Assembly: GCA_900769985.1 (NCBI GenBank)
Contig: CAAGIS010000186.1
Location: forward strand, 1 to 58,999
Direction of reading: 5' to 3'
From: Spirochaetia bacterium
GTDB taxonomy: Bacteria; Spirochaetota; Spirochaetia; Treponematales; Treponemataceae
DNA: 58,999 bases
Within the stretch, counting starts at the first letter, position 1. Every line of letters begins with the position of its first letter. Positions 46,856-55,101 of this stretch are shown here, in pieces. Under the pieces are notes generated by a model, which was given only the letters and a program-made list of their open reading frames with translations, searched no databases and was not told where the DNA came from. Made by a program: the position numbers and the translations under genes.

Positions 46856-48634
46856 TTATTTTATTTTTTTATATGCCTGAGTTACAGGAATGTCATCACA
46901 CGGCGGCAAAGACAGATTCTGATTAACCACAATGTTGATTTTTGTTCCCGCCTTAATCTTAATTGTAGGCTGAACATTCATTGCACGGTCAATAAGCTTC
47001 TGTCCGAGTTCCATCGTAACTTCCTGAGTGTTGGCAACAATATTCTGAACATATTCATTCTGAGTGCTTCCCATTGCGTTCTGAAATTCAGCATTTGCAA
47101 TCGAAACGACACTCATTAATGCAATTGCTTTAAGATAAGCAAGAGGATGGTCATTGACAAAACCTTTAAGCCCGCTTGCACCTTTTGCATCAGTTGCATT
47201 CATATTTCCAAGCGAAATCTTATAACCGTCCGGCCTGATAATCGTATGCCATGAAACCTGCACCCTGTTCTGACTGTACGAAATGCTTGAATTATAAGTT
47301 CCGTATACGACAGAATTCTGCGGAATCAAAAGATAACGGCCGTCCTGTGAAGAATAAATATTTTTAGCAATGCGTGCACTAATTTCTCCCGGAAGGTCTG
47401 TATTAAGTTCAGATGTAAGTACCGCCTCAAAAATTGTTCCCTGCCACAAAGTATTAAGGTTCAGCCACTCTCCAGTTCCTACAGCATTACCGTTTCTTCC
47501 TTCATTATAAAAAGATTTCTTTCCGCTCTGGTCATTCTGCACTGCATAGGCATTATTCCCAGCATTCACGTTTCCATAAGCCTGAGTATAAGATGAAAGG
47601 ATATTTTTCATATATTCATCTTTTGAAGGAAGCGAAAACGAAGAAAGAGGAGAAACCGAAGCCGTATTTTTTTCAATCGTTTTCTGATAATCAGTTGAAT
47701 AGCTGTCTTGAGTAGATGAAAGTCCCTTGATACCTGCAATCATTTTACCGTGAAGTGCATCATTTCTTGTATCAGGAATTTCAATCTTTGGACCGCTACT
47801 GTTATTAGTTCCTGTACCGTTATTATATACCGGCTTTTTGTCAACAGGAATTATAGGCGGAATAACAACTTCTTCCTCCTTCTTTTTTTCCTGAACCGAT
47901 TCTTCTTTCTTTTTTTCTATTTCAGAAGGCTTATTATTAACAACAGGTTTAGGAAGCGACTGCCTGTCTGCAATTGCAGCATAATCAGTTAATAAAGGCA
48001 TCTCTGCGACAGGCTTTTTATTCTTGTCAGATTTTCCTTTTTTTGCAGGCATCAAAAAAGTTATAAGCAAAACTGAAAGCAAAACCAAAATAATAACACC
48101 AAGAAGAAACCGCTTATTCAAAAGTTTCGGTTTTCCGCCAGGATGCTTGTCAGCATCTTTTGCAGAAACCTTAGACTTAAACCTCCGGTCTTCTTCTTCA
48201 TCATTAGTATCACCGCCGTGCACATCCTGTTTTTTCTGTACATCATTGACAGATTTTTCAAGGTTATTTTCATCAGTTTTTTCTGCTATTGTTTCCTGCA
48301 CGGAAACTGAACCAGATTTTTCAGAATTAAATGAATCTCCTTCCTCACTATGTTCACCGTCAAAATCCTTATTTTCATCCTGCCTTGAAGGCATGGAAGA
48401 AACAGTTTCTTTAAAATCTGCAACACTTTTCGGATTTTCTACTTTTTCATTACTTTCACTTTGAAGGAAATCAGGAAGCGAAATATCTTCTTCCGTAGTA
48501 ACAAGTTCTTCTACTTCTTCAGGTTCTTCATCAGCTTCCATGAAACCTGCATACGGATTATATTCCGTTGTATTTCCGCCATCTTCTTCACCAGGTGAAA
48601 AACCGTTTAATTCATCTTCTTCATCATTATTCAT
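46856..48634 (-). CDS. VirB10/TrbI-type T4SS protein
   Basis: Start set at 48634 (MNNDEEDELNGF), where AAAGGGG gives a ribosome binding site and the codon overlaps the upstream stop; this gives 592 residues. There is a long acidic cytoplasmic region (1-170), a single membrane helix at 176-195, a proline/lysine-rich periplasmic linker, and a C-terminal TrbI/VirB10 domain (IPQNSVVYGTYNSSISY, RVQVSWHTIIRPDGYKISLG, AKGASGLKGFVNDH, then IKIKAGTKINIVVNQNLSLP). VirB10 spans the inner membrane and periplasm and links the energy-driven coupling proteins to the outer-membrane pore. It ends the VirB8-VirB9-X-VirB10 gene order. Confidence 0.92.
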   Translation of the reverse strand: MNNDEEDELNGFSPGEEDGGNTTEYNPYAGFMEADEEPEEVEELVTTEEDISLPDFLQSESNEKVENPKSVADFKETVSSMPSRQDENKDFDGEHSEEGDSFNSEKSGSVSVQETIAEKTDENNLEKSVNDVQKKQDVHGGDTNDEEEDRRFKSKVSAKDADKHPGGKPKLLNKRFLLGVIILVLLSVLLITFLMPAKKGKSDKNKKPVAEMPLLTDYAAIADRQSLPKPVVNNKPSEIEKKKEESVQEKKKEEEVVIPPIIPVDKKPVYNNGTGTNNSSGPKIEIPDTRNDALHGKMIAGIKGLSSTQDSYSTDYQKTIEKNTASVSPLSSFSLPSKDEYMKNILSSYTQAYGNVNAGNNAYAVQNDQSGKKSFYNEGRNGNAVGTGEWLNLNTLWQGTIFEAVLTSELNTDLPGEISARIAKNIYSSQDGRYLLIPQNSVVYGTYNSSISYSQNRVQVSWHTIIRPDGYKISLGNMNATDAKGASGLKGFVNDHPLAYLKAIALMSVVSIANAEFQNAMGSTQNEYVQNIVANTQEVTMELGQKLIDRAMNVQPTIKIKAGTKINIVVNQNLSLPPCDDIPVTQAYKKIK

Positions 48635-49193
48635 CAACGTCCCCTTTACTGTAAATTTCTTCTTTCTCAATCAGATTATTTTCATAAAGCCATTCGGAGT
48701 ATTCAGTTTCATCTGAACCTTCATCTTCAGAAAATAGCGTTTCCACCTCTTCAGTTTTCTTCAGTCTTGTTTTCGGATTAAACCCGAAGTTATAGCCCAT
48801 TTCTAAATACAATATAACTATGCAGCCCATTGCAATTACAGGCATCATAAAACAGTTCGGATATTTTATTTTCTTAGGCTTTATGAAAAAACAGAGAAGG
48901 CTTATCATACTTAAAATAAATTCTCCGGCAAGAACAAGAAATTCCTTACCTACTGAAAATCCCCAGAACAAAAGTGAAGCATACCCCAAAAGGAAAATCG
49001 TAACAAAAATTTTAAAAAGCTTTACCTGTTCTTTTTTCTCAGGCGGAGTATTCCGTTCCCATTCTGCATTTTCTATTGCCCTTTTTTTACCGTCTTCAAA
49101 ACATTTTTGGTAAAATCTCTTACCTTCTTCCGTATCTTCCCATTTCACGCCTTTATGATTATTTCTGTTAAGCCATTGAATTATCTTTCCCAT
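48627..49193 (-). CDS. Inner-membrane protein between VirB9- and VirB10-like genes
   Basis: 188 residues with a basic, Trp-rich N-terminus (KIIQWLNRNNHKGVKW), three hydrophobic helices between about residues 60 and 135, and an acidic C-terminus. The family is not recognised. In P-type systems the corresponding position holds TrbH, but this is not a lipoprotein and shows no obvious likeness. Its stop overlaps the start of the VirB10-like gene by eight bases, so it is co-expressed with the channel and is probably a lineage-specific component. Confidence 0.75.
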   Translation of the reverse strand: MGKIIQWLNRNNHKGVKWEDTEEGKRFYQKCFEDGKKRAIENAEWERNTPPEKKEQVKLFKIFVTIFLLGYASLLFWGFSVGKEFLVLAGEFILSMISLLCFFIKPKKIKYPNCFMMPVIAMGCIVILYLEMGYNFGFNPKTRLKKTEEVETLFSEDEGSDETEYSEWLYENNLIEKEEIYSKGDVDE

Positions 49194-50414
49194 TTATTTA
49201 ACCTCTTTTTTTTCTTCAGCATTTTCTTCAAGTGATTTTTTTTCAACAACAATATCCTGAGAATGAAGCATCGTTTCCTTTCTGAGTTTTGAATTATAAA
49301 CTGAATTAAAAGAATTATTTCTGTTTACAGCAGGAAGTTCTGCATTCTTATTTTCAAGCGTGATTTCTTCTTCCTTGCTTACCGTTACTTTTTTCGGTTC
49401 TTTATAAGTTTTTTTTCTGATTGTAACTTTTTCCTTTCCTACACGCATGGTCACTTTTTCTATAAGTTCATTGATTACAATAAGATTTTTATTTACAGAA
49501 TAATTGATAATTTCATTTTTATGATTGAAAAGAACCGGCGTAGTCATGTGAAGTACGGTTTCATTCATTACGATATATGTATGTTTTCCGTCATCATAAA
49601 TCCGTAACGGAAGCCAGTATGGTTTCTTGAAAACAGAATAAGTCATCTTGTAATCAAACGAAAGATATGCAGGGTCAACTCCGACAGTTTCTTTTGACAC
49701 CTTGTTCATCCTTTCCTTCATTGCATCTGTTTTAAGATTGAAAGGCATTGTATTCGGATATTCCCACTTAACCTGAGTCATATAACAGTCTTTGAAAGAT
49801 TTTAAAATCAGATGATATACGCGCTTGTCAGTTATTATAATAAAAGAAGTAATAAGCCCGGAATAAGCTGGCTTTAAAAAAAAATGCTGAGTATCAATCT
49901 GACCGTTCCGTGACACACCGGCTCCAATTTCCCATACTTTTTCTTCAGACAAAAAAGGCATTTCTATTACCTGTTCACCCGGTTCTAAAACCAAATCCGT
50001 TACCCTGTAAGGCTGGCAGTAAATTTCGTAAGTAAAGTCCGGGTCATAATCATAATACATCGTACCGCCATTCCATTTTTCAGGAACTTGCTGAGCCTTT
50101 TTTGTACTTTCTCTTGCAGCATCAGGTCCTTTCAGTTCAGGTCTTGAACTTTCAGCACTTTCTCCCACAGGATAATACACAGGCTTTTCAACATAAACAA
50201 CAGTCTTTGGAACATCAACTTCCTTTACCCTCTCCTGAATCAGATATTCCTGAACTTCATCATAAAGAGCCTTTTCTTCATCCTTTTCAGTTTTATAACC
50301 TGACCTTTCTTTTCCGGCTTCCGTTCCAAGTCTGTCAAAATCGACAGATTTACAGCCTGCACAGAAAACGATGCCAAGCATCAAAACAATTCCGTTTTTC
50401 AAAAATTTTTTCAT
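49194..50414 (-). CDS. VirB9/TrbG-type T4SS outer-membrane lipoprotein
   Basis: 406 residues with a lipoprotein signal (FCAGC lipobox, Cys21), a Lys/Glu-rich linker, and a VirB9/TrbG domain: YCQPYRVTDLVLEPGEQVIE, then KVWEIGAGVSRNGQ, FFLKPAYSGLITSFIIITD and KRVYHLILKS. The C-terminal beta domain contains YKMTYSVFKKPYWLPLRIYDDG and HTYIVMN. TrbG/VirB9 forms the outer-membrane ring with a VirB7-like lipoprotein; here the protein itself is lipidated, which may remove the need for VirB7. The charged C-terminal tail (about 70 residues) is longer than usual. Confidence 0.92.
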   Translation of the reverse strand: MKKFLKNGIVLMLGIVFCAGCKSVDFDRLGTEAGKERSGYKTEKDEEKALYDEVQEYLIQERVKEVDVPKTVVYVEKPVYYPVGESAESSRPELKGPDAARESTKKAQQVPEKWNGGTMYYDYDPDFTYEIYCQPYRVTDLVLEPGEQVIEMPFLSEEKVWEIGAGVSRNGQIDTQHFFLKPAYSGLITSFIIITDKRVYHLILKSFKDCYMTQVKWEYPNTMPFNLKTDAMKERMNKVSKETVGVDPAYLSFDYKMTYSVFKKPYWLPLRIYDDGKHTYIVMNETVLHMTTPVLFNHKNEIINYSVNKNLIVINELIEKVTMRVGKEKVTIRKKTYKEPKKVTVSKEEEITLENKNAELPAVNRNNSFNSVYNSKLRKETMLHSQDIVVEKKSLEENAEEKKEVK

Positions 50415-50434
50415 TTTTTAATCTCCCATAAAAT

Positions 50435-51178
50435 TTATTTAACAGATTGAATATCAAAAGATGTGATATATACGCCAAGAGGATTTAAATCCTTTGTCTT
50501 TTCCGTAACTTCAAAATAATCAAGCGTGATCAGAGCCGAAAACCTTTTAGACTCCAAATACCGCCCCTGCTGATAAGTTATGACATCGTAATAAATAACA
50601 TAAGTGTCTGATGTCTGCTTCAAAGGCTCATCCATTTTTACTGACGTGGTTCTTATACCAATCCAGCTAAAAGGATTATTTTCCTTCAAAAAAGTATCAA
50701 GCTGGGAAAGTGCAGCTCCCTGACAGAGAAACTTACATTGCTCTATGTACTGATTCTGTGCATTAGGGTCGATAACCCATGTATACATATTGAAAATCAG
50801 TTTTTTTATCTGAGAAGTTTTATGATGTTCTGGAATACTGCTTTTCCCCCAATAAGACTTGTCAACTTTTCCTACATAAGTTGCATTGCCACTCTCATCT
50901 ACAGTTACAATAACCGGCACAGTTTTAGGTAAATTAACCGCATAAATTATTATGCCGAGAGAAATAAAAAAAGACGAAAGCGAAACGAGTGCAATAATCT
51001 GCCACATCCTTGCATTTTTTTGCGACATTCCCTGAATGGTATCAGCAGCCGCAACCATTTCCGTGTTGAATCCTTTATCCTTTGAACCGGAAACTTTCTT
51101 TTTCTTAAAAGAATTAAAAGGAGTCGGAGAAGCATCTCCGTCAGAAAAAAATATTTTTGTATTAGAAGAATCTGCCAT
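50435..51178 (-). CDS. VirB8/TrbF-type T4SS protein
   Basis: 247 residues: a cytoplasmic N-terminus of about 60 residues, one membrane helix at about 60-83 (WQIIALVSLSSFFISLGIII), and a periplasmic VirB8/TrbF domain with YVGKVDKSYWGK, LIFNMYTWVIDPNAQNQYIE, SFDIQSVK at the end and the NTF2-like pattern in between. VirB8 nucleates assembly of the channel. It is the first gene of the operon, with a TTGACA/TACACT promoter and GAGG ribosome binding site. Confidence 0.9.
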   Translation of the reverse strand: MADSSNTKIFFSDGDASPTPFNSFKKKKVSGSKDKGFNTEMVAAADTIQGMSQKNARMWQIIALVSLSSFFISLGIIIYAVNLPKTVPVIVTVDESGNATYVGKVDKSYWGKSSIPEHHKTSQIKKLIFNMYTWVIDPNAQNQYIEQCKFLCQGAALSQLDTFLKENNPFSWIGIRTTSVKMDEPLKQTSDTYVIYYDVITYQQGRYLESKRFSALITLDYFEVTEKTKDLNPLGVYITSFDIQSVK

Positions 51179-51208
51179 TTAAACCTCACTAAACATTTAT
51201 TCTTTAAA

Positions 51209-51246
51209 AAGTGTACTTAAATCAATCTATTTTGTCAAATACACTT
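51209..51246 (-). promoter_or_regulatory. Promoter of the VirB8-9-10 operon with inverted AAGTGTA repeats
   Basis: On the minus strand TTGACA (51238 to 51233), 17 bases, TACACT (51215 to 51210). The -10 lies in one AAGTGTACTT copy (51209-51218), and a second copy, TACACTT (51240-51246), lies just upstream of the -35 in the opposite orientation. The pair makes an inverted repeat around the promoter, typical of a repressor site. Confidence 0.75.
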
Positions 51247-51449
51247 GCTTTTTCAATTAAATTGAAATTTAAACATACACACAAAAATATTTTTCTTTGC
51301 TTGAAAAAAAAGGAGAGATATTTATTAACTGATTGAAAAAAGACTAAAAAATTCTATAAAAAATGAAATAACCGGAAATAAGTAAATTTTTTTTAGAGAT
51401 TATTTTTTTTCACCTTATTACATAAACAAAAATAAAAGACTTAATTAGT

Positions 51450-52667
51450 CTAATACCCTATTCCGCTGAAATCATCTTTATTTCTTGATCTTTGCACAGA
51501 CTTTTTTTCTGCTGACTTCTGTCTATTATTTTTTACATACTCTGCAAAATCATTATTATTTTTAATACCCAGCGAATTTAAATACTTATTTAACATATTT
51601 TGGCGGACAATTTTTTCATAAGGATTTATATTAACAAGTTCATCATGAGCTTTCTTTGCAGCTTCCTTTATAGTCATTTGATTTGTAAATTCAAAAACTT
51701 TATTTAAATATTCCTTGCCAAAAGATTCATAATTAAGATTATCCTGAGTTTCCGAAAGCCCAATACTTTGTTCTCTCTTCAATAACTTATTGTAAGAATA
51801 TTCCAATATCAGTTCCCTTCTTGCATTTACAATTGTTTTAAAGAAATTCTTTTGAATATCAGAAATAAGAGGAGTTTCGTCAATTATTTTATTTATTTTT
51901 TTTATATCGATTCTTGGATAAATCCTTTTAAGAGCTGCATTACAATCGTCATTTTCCAGAGAGGAAATAAATTTAAAATAATTTATTTTATTTCCATTTA
52001 ATTTAAGTGCAGAAGTTGGTATTTCATAAACACGAAAAAGAAGCTGTTCCCTGTCTGAAATAACTGATTTCATTATTTCTATATCTGCAGAAGGGTACAT
52101 GGAACTTCCGCAATCATAAACAGGAGCCAATTTTACAGTATCTGTATTAGAATCATACAAACTAGCCCAATTACCATTATGCCTGTCCCAATTACCAATT
52201 AAAGCATCTCCAATAAATAAATCCCAAAAATAATTCTTCAAATAACCAGGCTCATAAGAATCCTGCCTGTCGATAGCATCAAGAACTTCCGATAATTCTG
52301 TGCCAGTACCATTATGTCCAGAGTCAATAATAGTATTCTTTAAAGATGAAAATGGTTGAACTGTATATCTGTTATTTTCCGTAAAATCCTTACAGGCAAC
52401 AACGATTTTTTCTTTACCGTTTTTGTTATAAGTTCCAAGAATAGTTTCCTGTGTTTCAAAGCCAAGTGATTCAAGAATATGACAGCCCAGATATTCAGAA
52501 ACAGTTCCGTTAGTATAACTTAAATCTTTATTTCGGTTAGCGGCAGGAGGAAATTTCAGCATATAAAGTTCCCCATTATATTTTATGCAGATTTTACTTC
52601 CGTTTGCACCCTCATAATTTTTTTTTGTTTTTTCGCAGTTTGTAAAGTCTATTAAATCAGTAGCCAA
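51450..52667 (-). CDS. HipA/CtkA-like kinase toxin with the element's shared C-terminal module
   Basis: 405 residues from a TTG start at 52667, which overlaps the partner gene; AGAGAGG precedes it. The HipA/CtkA-type kinase signature is clear: FWDLFIGDALIGNWDRHNGN (catalytic D161, N164) and LAPVYDCGSSMYP (metal-binding D185), with K38 of LYMLKF as the likely ATP lysine. Family knowledge: HipA-like kinases inhibit growth by phosphorylating host targets. The C-terminus (LNKYLNSLGIKNNNDFAEYV at 359-378, then KSVQRSRNK and a GIGY end) is not a usual HipA feature and matches the shared core of the polyvalent cluster. The partner at 52657-52944 may be its regulator. Confidence 0.9.
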   Translation of the reverse strand: MATDLIDFTNCEKTKKNYEGANGSKICIKYNGELYMLKFPPAANRNKDLSYTNGTVSEYLGCHILESLGFETQETILGTYNKNGKEKIVVACKDFTENNRYTVQPFSSLKNTIIDSGHNGTGTELSEVLDAIDRQDSYEPGYLKNYFWDLFIGDALIGNWDRHNGNWASLYDSNTDTVKLAPVYDCGSSMYPSADIEIMKSVISDREQLLFRVYEIPTSALKLNGNKINYFKFISSLENDDCNAALKRIYPRIDIKKINKIIDETPLISDIQKNFFKTIVNARRELILEYSYNKLLKREQSIGLSETQDNLNYESFGKEYLNKVFEFTNQMTIKEAAKKAHDELVNINPYEKIVRQNMLNKYLNSLGIKNNNDFAEYVKNNRQKSAEKKSVQRSRNKDDFSGIGY

Positions 52668-52944
52668 TGTTTTCCTCTCTTGTCCTGCCTAAATATTTTT
52701 CCCTTAAATACCATGCCTGGTCAGAAGTTAATACTCCGTCTACTTCCAATACATTTATGTCACTATTCAGTTCATCGTAATAACAGTCCAGCCTGTAGTC
52801 AGGTGTTCCGGCTTTTTTTAATGCAAGGCTTTTTTCAAATTTACGGATTGTTTCCAGCATATATTCAGGTAACAGCATTTCAGTTCTTTTTAACGAGTCT
52901 TGTTCCAATTGAATTTCTTCTATGTATTGTCCAATATCAAACAT
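52657..52944 (-). CDS. Small partner of the HipA-like kinase, possible antitoxin
   Basis: 95 residues, acidic N-terminal half, with a C-terminal block VLEVDGVLTSDQAWYLREKY. I have an impression of this block from small genes next to HipA-type kinases, but cannot name the family. Its stop overlaps the kinase start by 11 bases, so the two are expressed together. It lacks a helix-turn-helix, so it is not a typical HipB. It ends REENIGY, resembling the kinase's own GIGY end. Confidence 0.7.
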   Translation of the reverse strand: MFDIGQYIEEIQLEQDSLKRTEMLLPEYMLETIRKFEKSLALKKAGTPDYRLDCYYDELNSDINVLEVDGVLTSDQAWYLREKYLGRTREENIGY

Positions 52945-53036
52945 AAATAATTACCTTCAAAAATAATATAACTGATGTTTTTACAAAAAACAACATTAAA
53001 TCTGCACTCTTAATCCTCAATAAAAAATAAGAAAAT

Positions 53037-53738
53037 TTATCTTGAACAACTAACATCGTATTTTTGAGTTTGTTCAAAATCCTTTAATAACTGAGGATTT
53101 TTTATAATTTCAGTAATTATCAAGCCGCTGCTTTTTGATTGCTTTCGTAATTCCTTATATGAACTACGGGCGTTTCCATCTCTTTCTTTGTATTTTGAAT
53201 AATATAGTGATTTTGAAACGCTTTCATACCCAAGGAATTGCAATCTGTTAAAAGCCTCTTCTGATTTTACCATTACCTGCAATCCCAGTTTTCCAAGTCG
53301 CATAGCTTTTGTAAGAGACTGTATCGTAATTGCATCATTAATAAAATCTCTTGCAAAAGTAAAATATGAATCATCAGCCCTATAGCCGATAATCATGTCA
53401 AATTTAGAAGTATCTATCGAATAATTCCTTTTTAGAAACTCAACAGCTTCTCTGTTTTCTAAATCATCCACTTCTCTGTTCTGAACAAGAATACTAAGCC
53501 AATGTAAAACAGAATATTTTTTTGAATTAAGATATAAAATGTTTAATCCGCTTACATCTAATGAATATAAATTGACAAATCCATCTTTATCTTTCTGACA
53601 AGCCCATTCTTTTGCAAGTTCGACCTCTTTTGTACAATAAAATCCCTGCCCATAATCGTTATCTTTTTTTCCGTAGTTATAAAGAGGTTTTTGGACAATT
53701 TTTTCAGAACCATGATACAACTTAATCACTTCACTCAT
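53037..53738 (-). CDS. DUF3990 protein (ADP-ribosyltransferase-like toxin candidate)
   Basis: 233 residues. The ART-like beginning LYHGSEKIV, then GKKDNDYGQGFYCTKEVELAKEWA, and the conserved IIGYRADDSYFTFARDFIND identify DUF3990. Family knowledge: this family belongs to the ADP-ribosyltransferase clan and occurs in toxin-antitoxin-like pairs. It follows two bases after its partner gene, with AAGGAAAA as ribosome binding site. The extreme C-terminus (YDVSCSR) is Arg-ended like other proteins here. A homologous gene runs the other way at 54370-55101. Confidence 0.85.
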   Translation of the reverse strand: MSEVIKLYHGSEKIVQKPLYNYGKKDNDYGQGFYCTKEVELAKEWACQKDKDGFVNLYSLDVSGLNILYLNSKKYSVLHWLSILVQNREVDDLENREAVEFLKRNYSIDTSKFDMIIGYRADDSYFTFARDFINDAITIQSLTKAMRLGKLGLQVMVKSEEAFNRLQFLGYESVSKSLYYSKYKERDGNARSSYKELRKQSKSSGLIITEIIKNPQLLKDFEQTQKYDVSCSR

Positions 53739-53739
53739 A

Positions 53740-54168
53740 TTATTTTCCTTTTATAACTTCATCCATGTATTCTATCATTCTGTTTTTATTGCACTCATGA
53801 AAAGTAGGATAAGCTTTTTCAAACTTTTCTATGGGAAATTTTGAAAGAATAGCCTTGTACTTTGTATTTTTAGCCCACTGATAATAACTGAGAATCCAGC
53901 CAGTCCAATACTCAAGCCTCGGTTCATAAGGAAGATGACCAAAATCAGTGTTTTCCTTGCCGCAAATTTCTTTTGCAAGTTCAATGCCGCTGATTCCGGC
54001 AACATAATGAGGATCGCCTGACTCCAAAAGATTAAGATATTTAAAGGCAAGAAATTTTTCAGCATATTCTTTTAATGATAATCCCATTTTATTAACAGCA
54101 TAATCAAAAGAATGTGCAATTGTTCTTTGAGCATCTGAAATATAAAGTTCGGAATACGCTGTATTCAT
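53740..54168 (-). CDS. DUF3990 partner protein, first module (antitoxin candidate)
   Basis: 142 residues with a helical N-terminus (YSELYISDAQRTIAHSFDYA), a middle segment with YVAGISGIELAKEI, and the conserved YWTGWILSYYQWA. It is clearly related to the protein at 55031-55507, which shares YWAGWSLAYYQWA and the closing Y[PN].[FY]HE. Here it precedes its toxin, the order expected for an antitoxin. No Shine-Dalgarno is visible before the ATG at 54168. Confidence 0.8.
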   Translation of the reverse strand: MNTAYSELYISDAQRTIAHSFDYAVNKMGLSLKEYAEKFLAFKYLNLLESGDPHYVAGISGIELAKEICGKENTDFGHLPYEPRLEYWTGWILSYYQWAKNTKYKAILSKFPIEKFEKAYPTFHECNKNRMIEYMDEVIKGK

Positions 54169-54240
54169 AATTGATTTACACCTACAAGCAATATAAATCC
54201 GAAAAACAATCTTTTCAAGTATTGAACGACCGTAAATATC

Positions 54241-54276
54241 GCTGGCAAAATTTCCAAAACCGTGCTATATTGCAAT
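54241..54276 (+). promoter_or_regulatory. Repeated promoter unit, copy A
   Basis: CTGGCAAAATTTCCAAAACC followed by GTGCTATATT and AAGGAATG. TGGCAA, 17 bases, TATATT fits a promoter for the rightward DUF3990 gene. The same unit appears at 58141 and 58848 before other toxin-antitoxin remnants. Confidence 0.65.
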
Positions 54277-54369
54277 TATTAAGGAATGAATAACAGATAA
54301 AATCTTCTTAACAAACAGATTCCTTTTAGACCATTATTAGCATAATGGATAATTGGAGTAATTAAAATA

Positions 54370-55101
54370 ATGAATAATTCTATAGTTTTGTATCACGGAA
54401 CAGACCATGTTATAGAAAAGCCTCAGTTTGGTTTTGGAAAGCCTTACAACGATTATGGACTTGCGTTTTATTGCACAAAAAGCAAGAACCTTGCATGTGA
54501 ATGGGCTGTTACGGAAGATGCTGACGGTTATGCAAATGAATATTCAATAAATACAGAAAATCTCAAACTTCTTGACCTTAATAAAGTTCCATACCCTGTT
54601 TTAACATGGCTAACGGTTTTGATTCAAAACCGTACTTTTGATTCATATAATCAGGTTCAGGCATCTGCAAAAGAATTTTTGATAAATAACTTTAATATAG
54701 ATTATGAAAATTATGATATTATCATAGGCTATAGAGCTGATGATTCATACTTTCAGTTTGCAAAAGCATTTTTAAATAATGGTATAACTTATAAAACATT
54801 ATCCAATGCAATGTACCTTGGAAAACTTGGAAACCAATATGCAATAAAATCTGAAAAAGCGTTTTCAAAACTTACATTCACTACCGTTCATAAAGCACCT
54901 ACATCTGTTTGGTTTAAAAATAAAATCAGAAGAGAAAATAAAGCCAGGGAACTTTATGCAAACAGCAAACTTGAAAAAATTTCTGATAATGACATATTAC
55001 TAACTGATATTATGAGAGGCAGGTTAAGGGATGAAGAAAAAAAACTCTTACAACAAGGAATATCTCCAGTCAGCACAAGAAGTTCTCGCAGCGATGATTG
55101 A
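54370..55101 (+). CDS. DUF3990 protein (ADP-ribosyltransferase-like toxin candidate), second module
   Basis: 243 residues, a homologue of the protein at 53037-53738: LYHGTDHVIEKP, KPYNDYGLAFYCTKSKNLAC, EYSINTENLKLLDL, and IIGYRADDSYFQFAKAF. The start follows GGAGTAATT. It overlaps the partner gene by 71 bases in another frame. It is read from the repeated promoter unit at 54241 and continues into the partner, methyltransferase and DUF262-HNH genes, which are all tightly packed. The C-terminal STRSSRSDD is Ser/Arg-rich but is constrained by the overlap. Confidence 0.85.
   Translation: MNNSIVLYHGTDHVIEKPQFGFGKPYNDYGLAFYCTKSKNLACEWAVTEDADGYANEYSINTENLKLLDLNKVPYPVLTWLTVLIQNRTFDSYNQVQASAKEFLINNFNIDYENYDIIIGYRADDSYFQFAKAFLNNGITYKTLSNAMYLGKLGNQYAIKSEKAFSKLTFTTVHKAPTSVWFKNKIRRENKARELYANSKLEKISDNDILLTDIMRGRLRDEEKKLLQQGISPVSTRSSRSDD

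Noticed and set aside
51179..51449. A small gene between the VirB8-like promoter and the HipA-like gene
   Set aside because: The stretch is very AT-rich with no open frame carrying a ribosome binding site; apart from the promoter I see nothing in it.
54169..54369. Integron-type attC site near the repeated promoter
   Set aside because: No core sites of the attC type were found; the shared part is a promoter and leader only.
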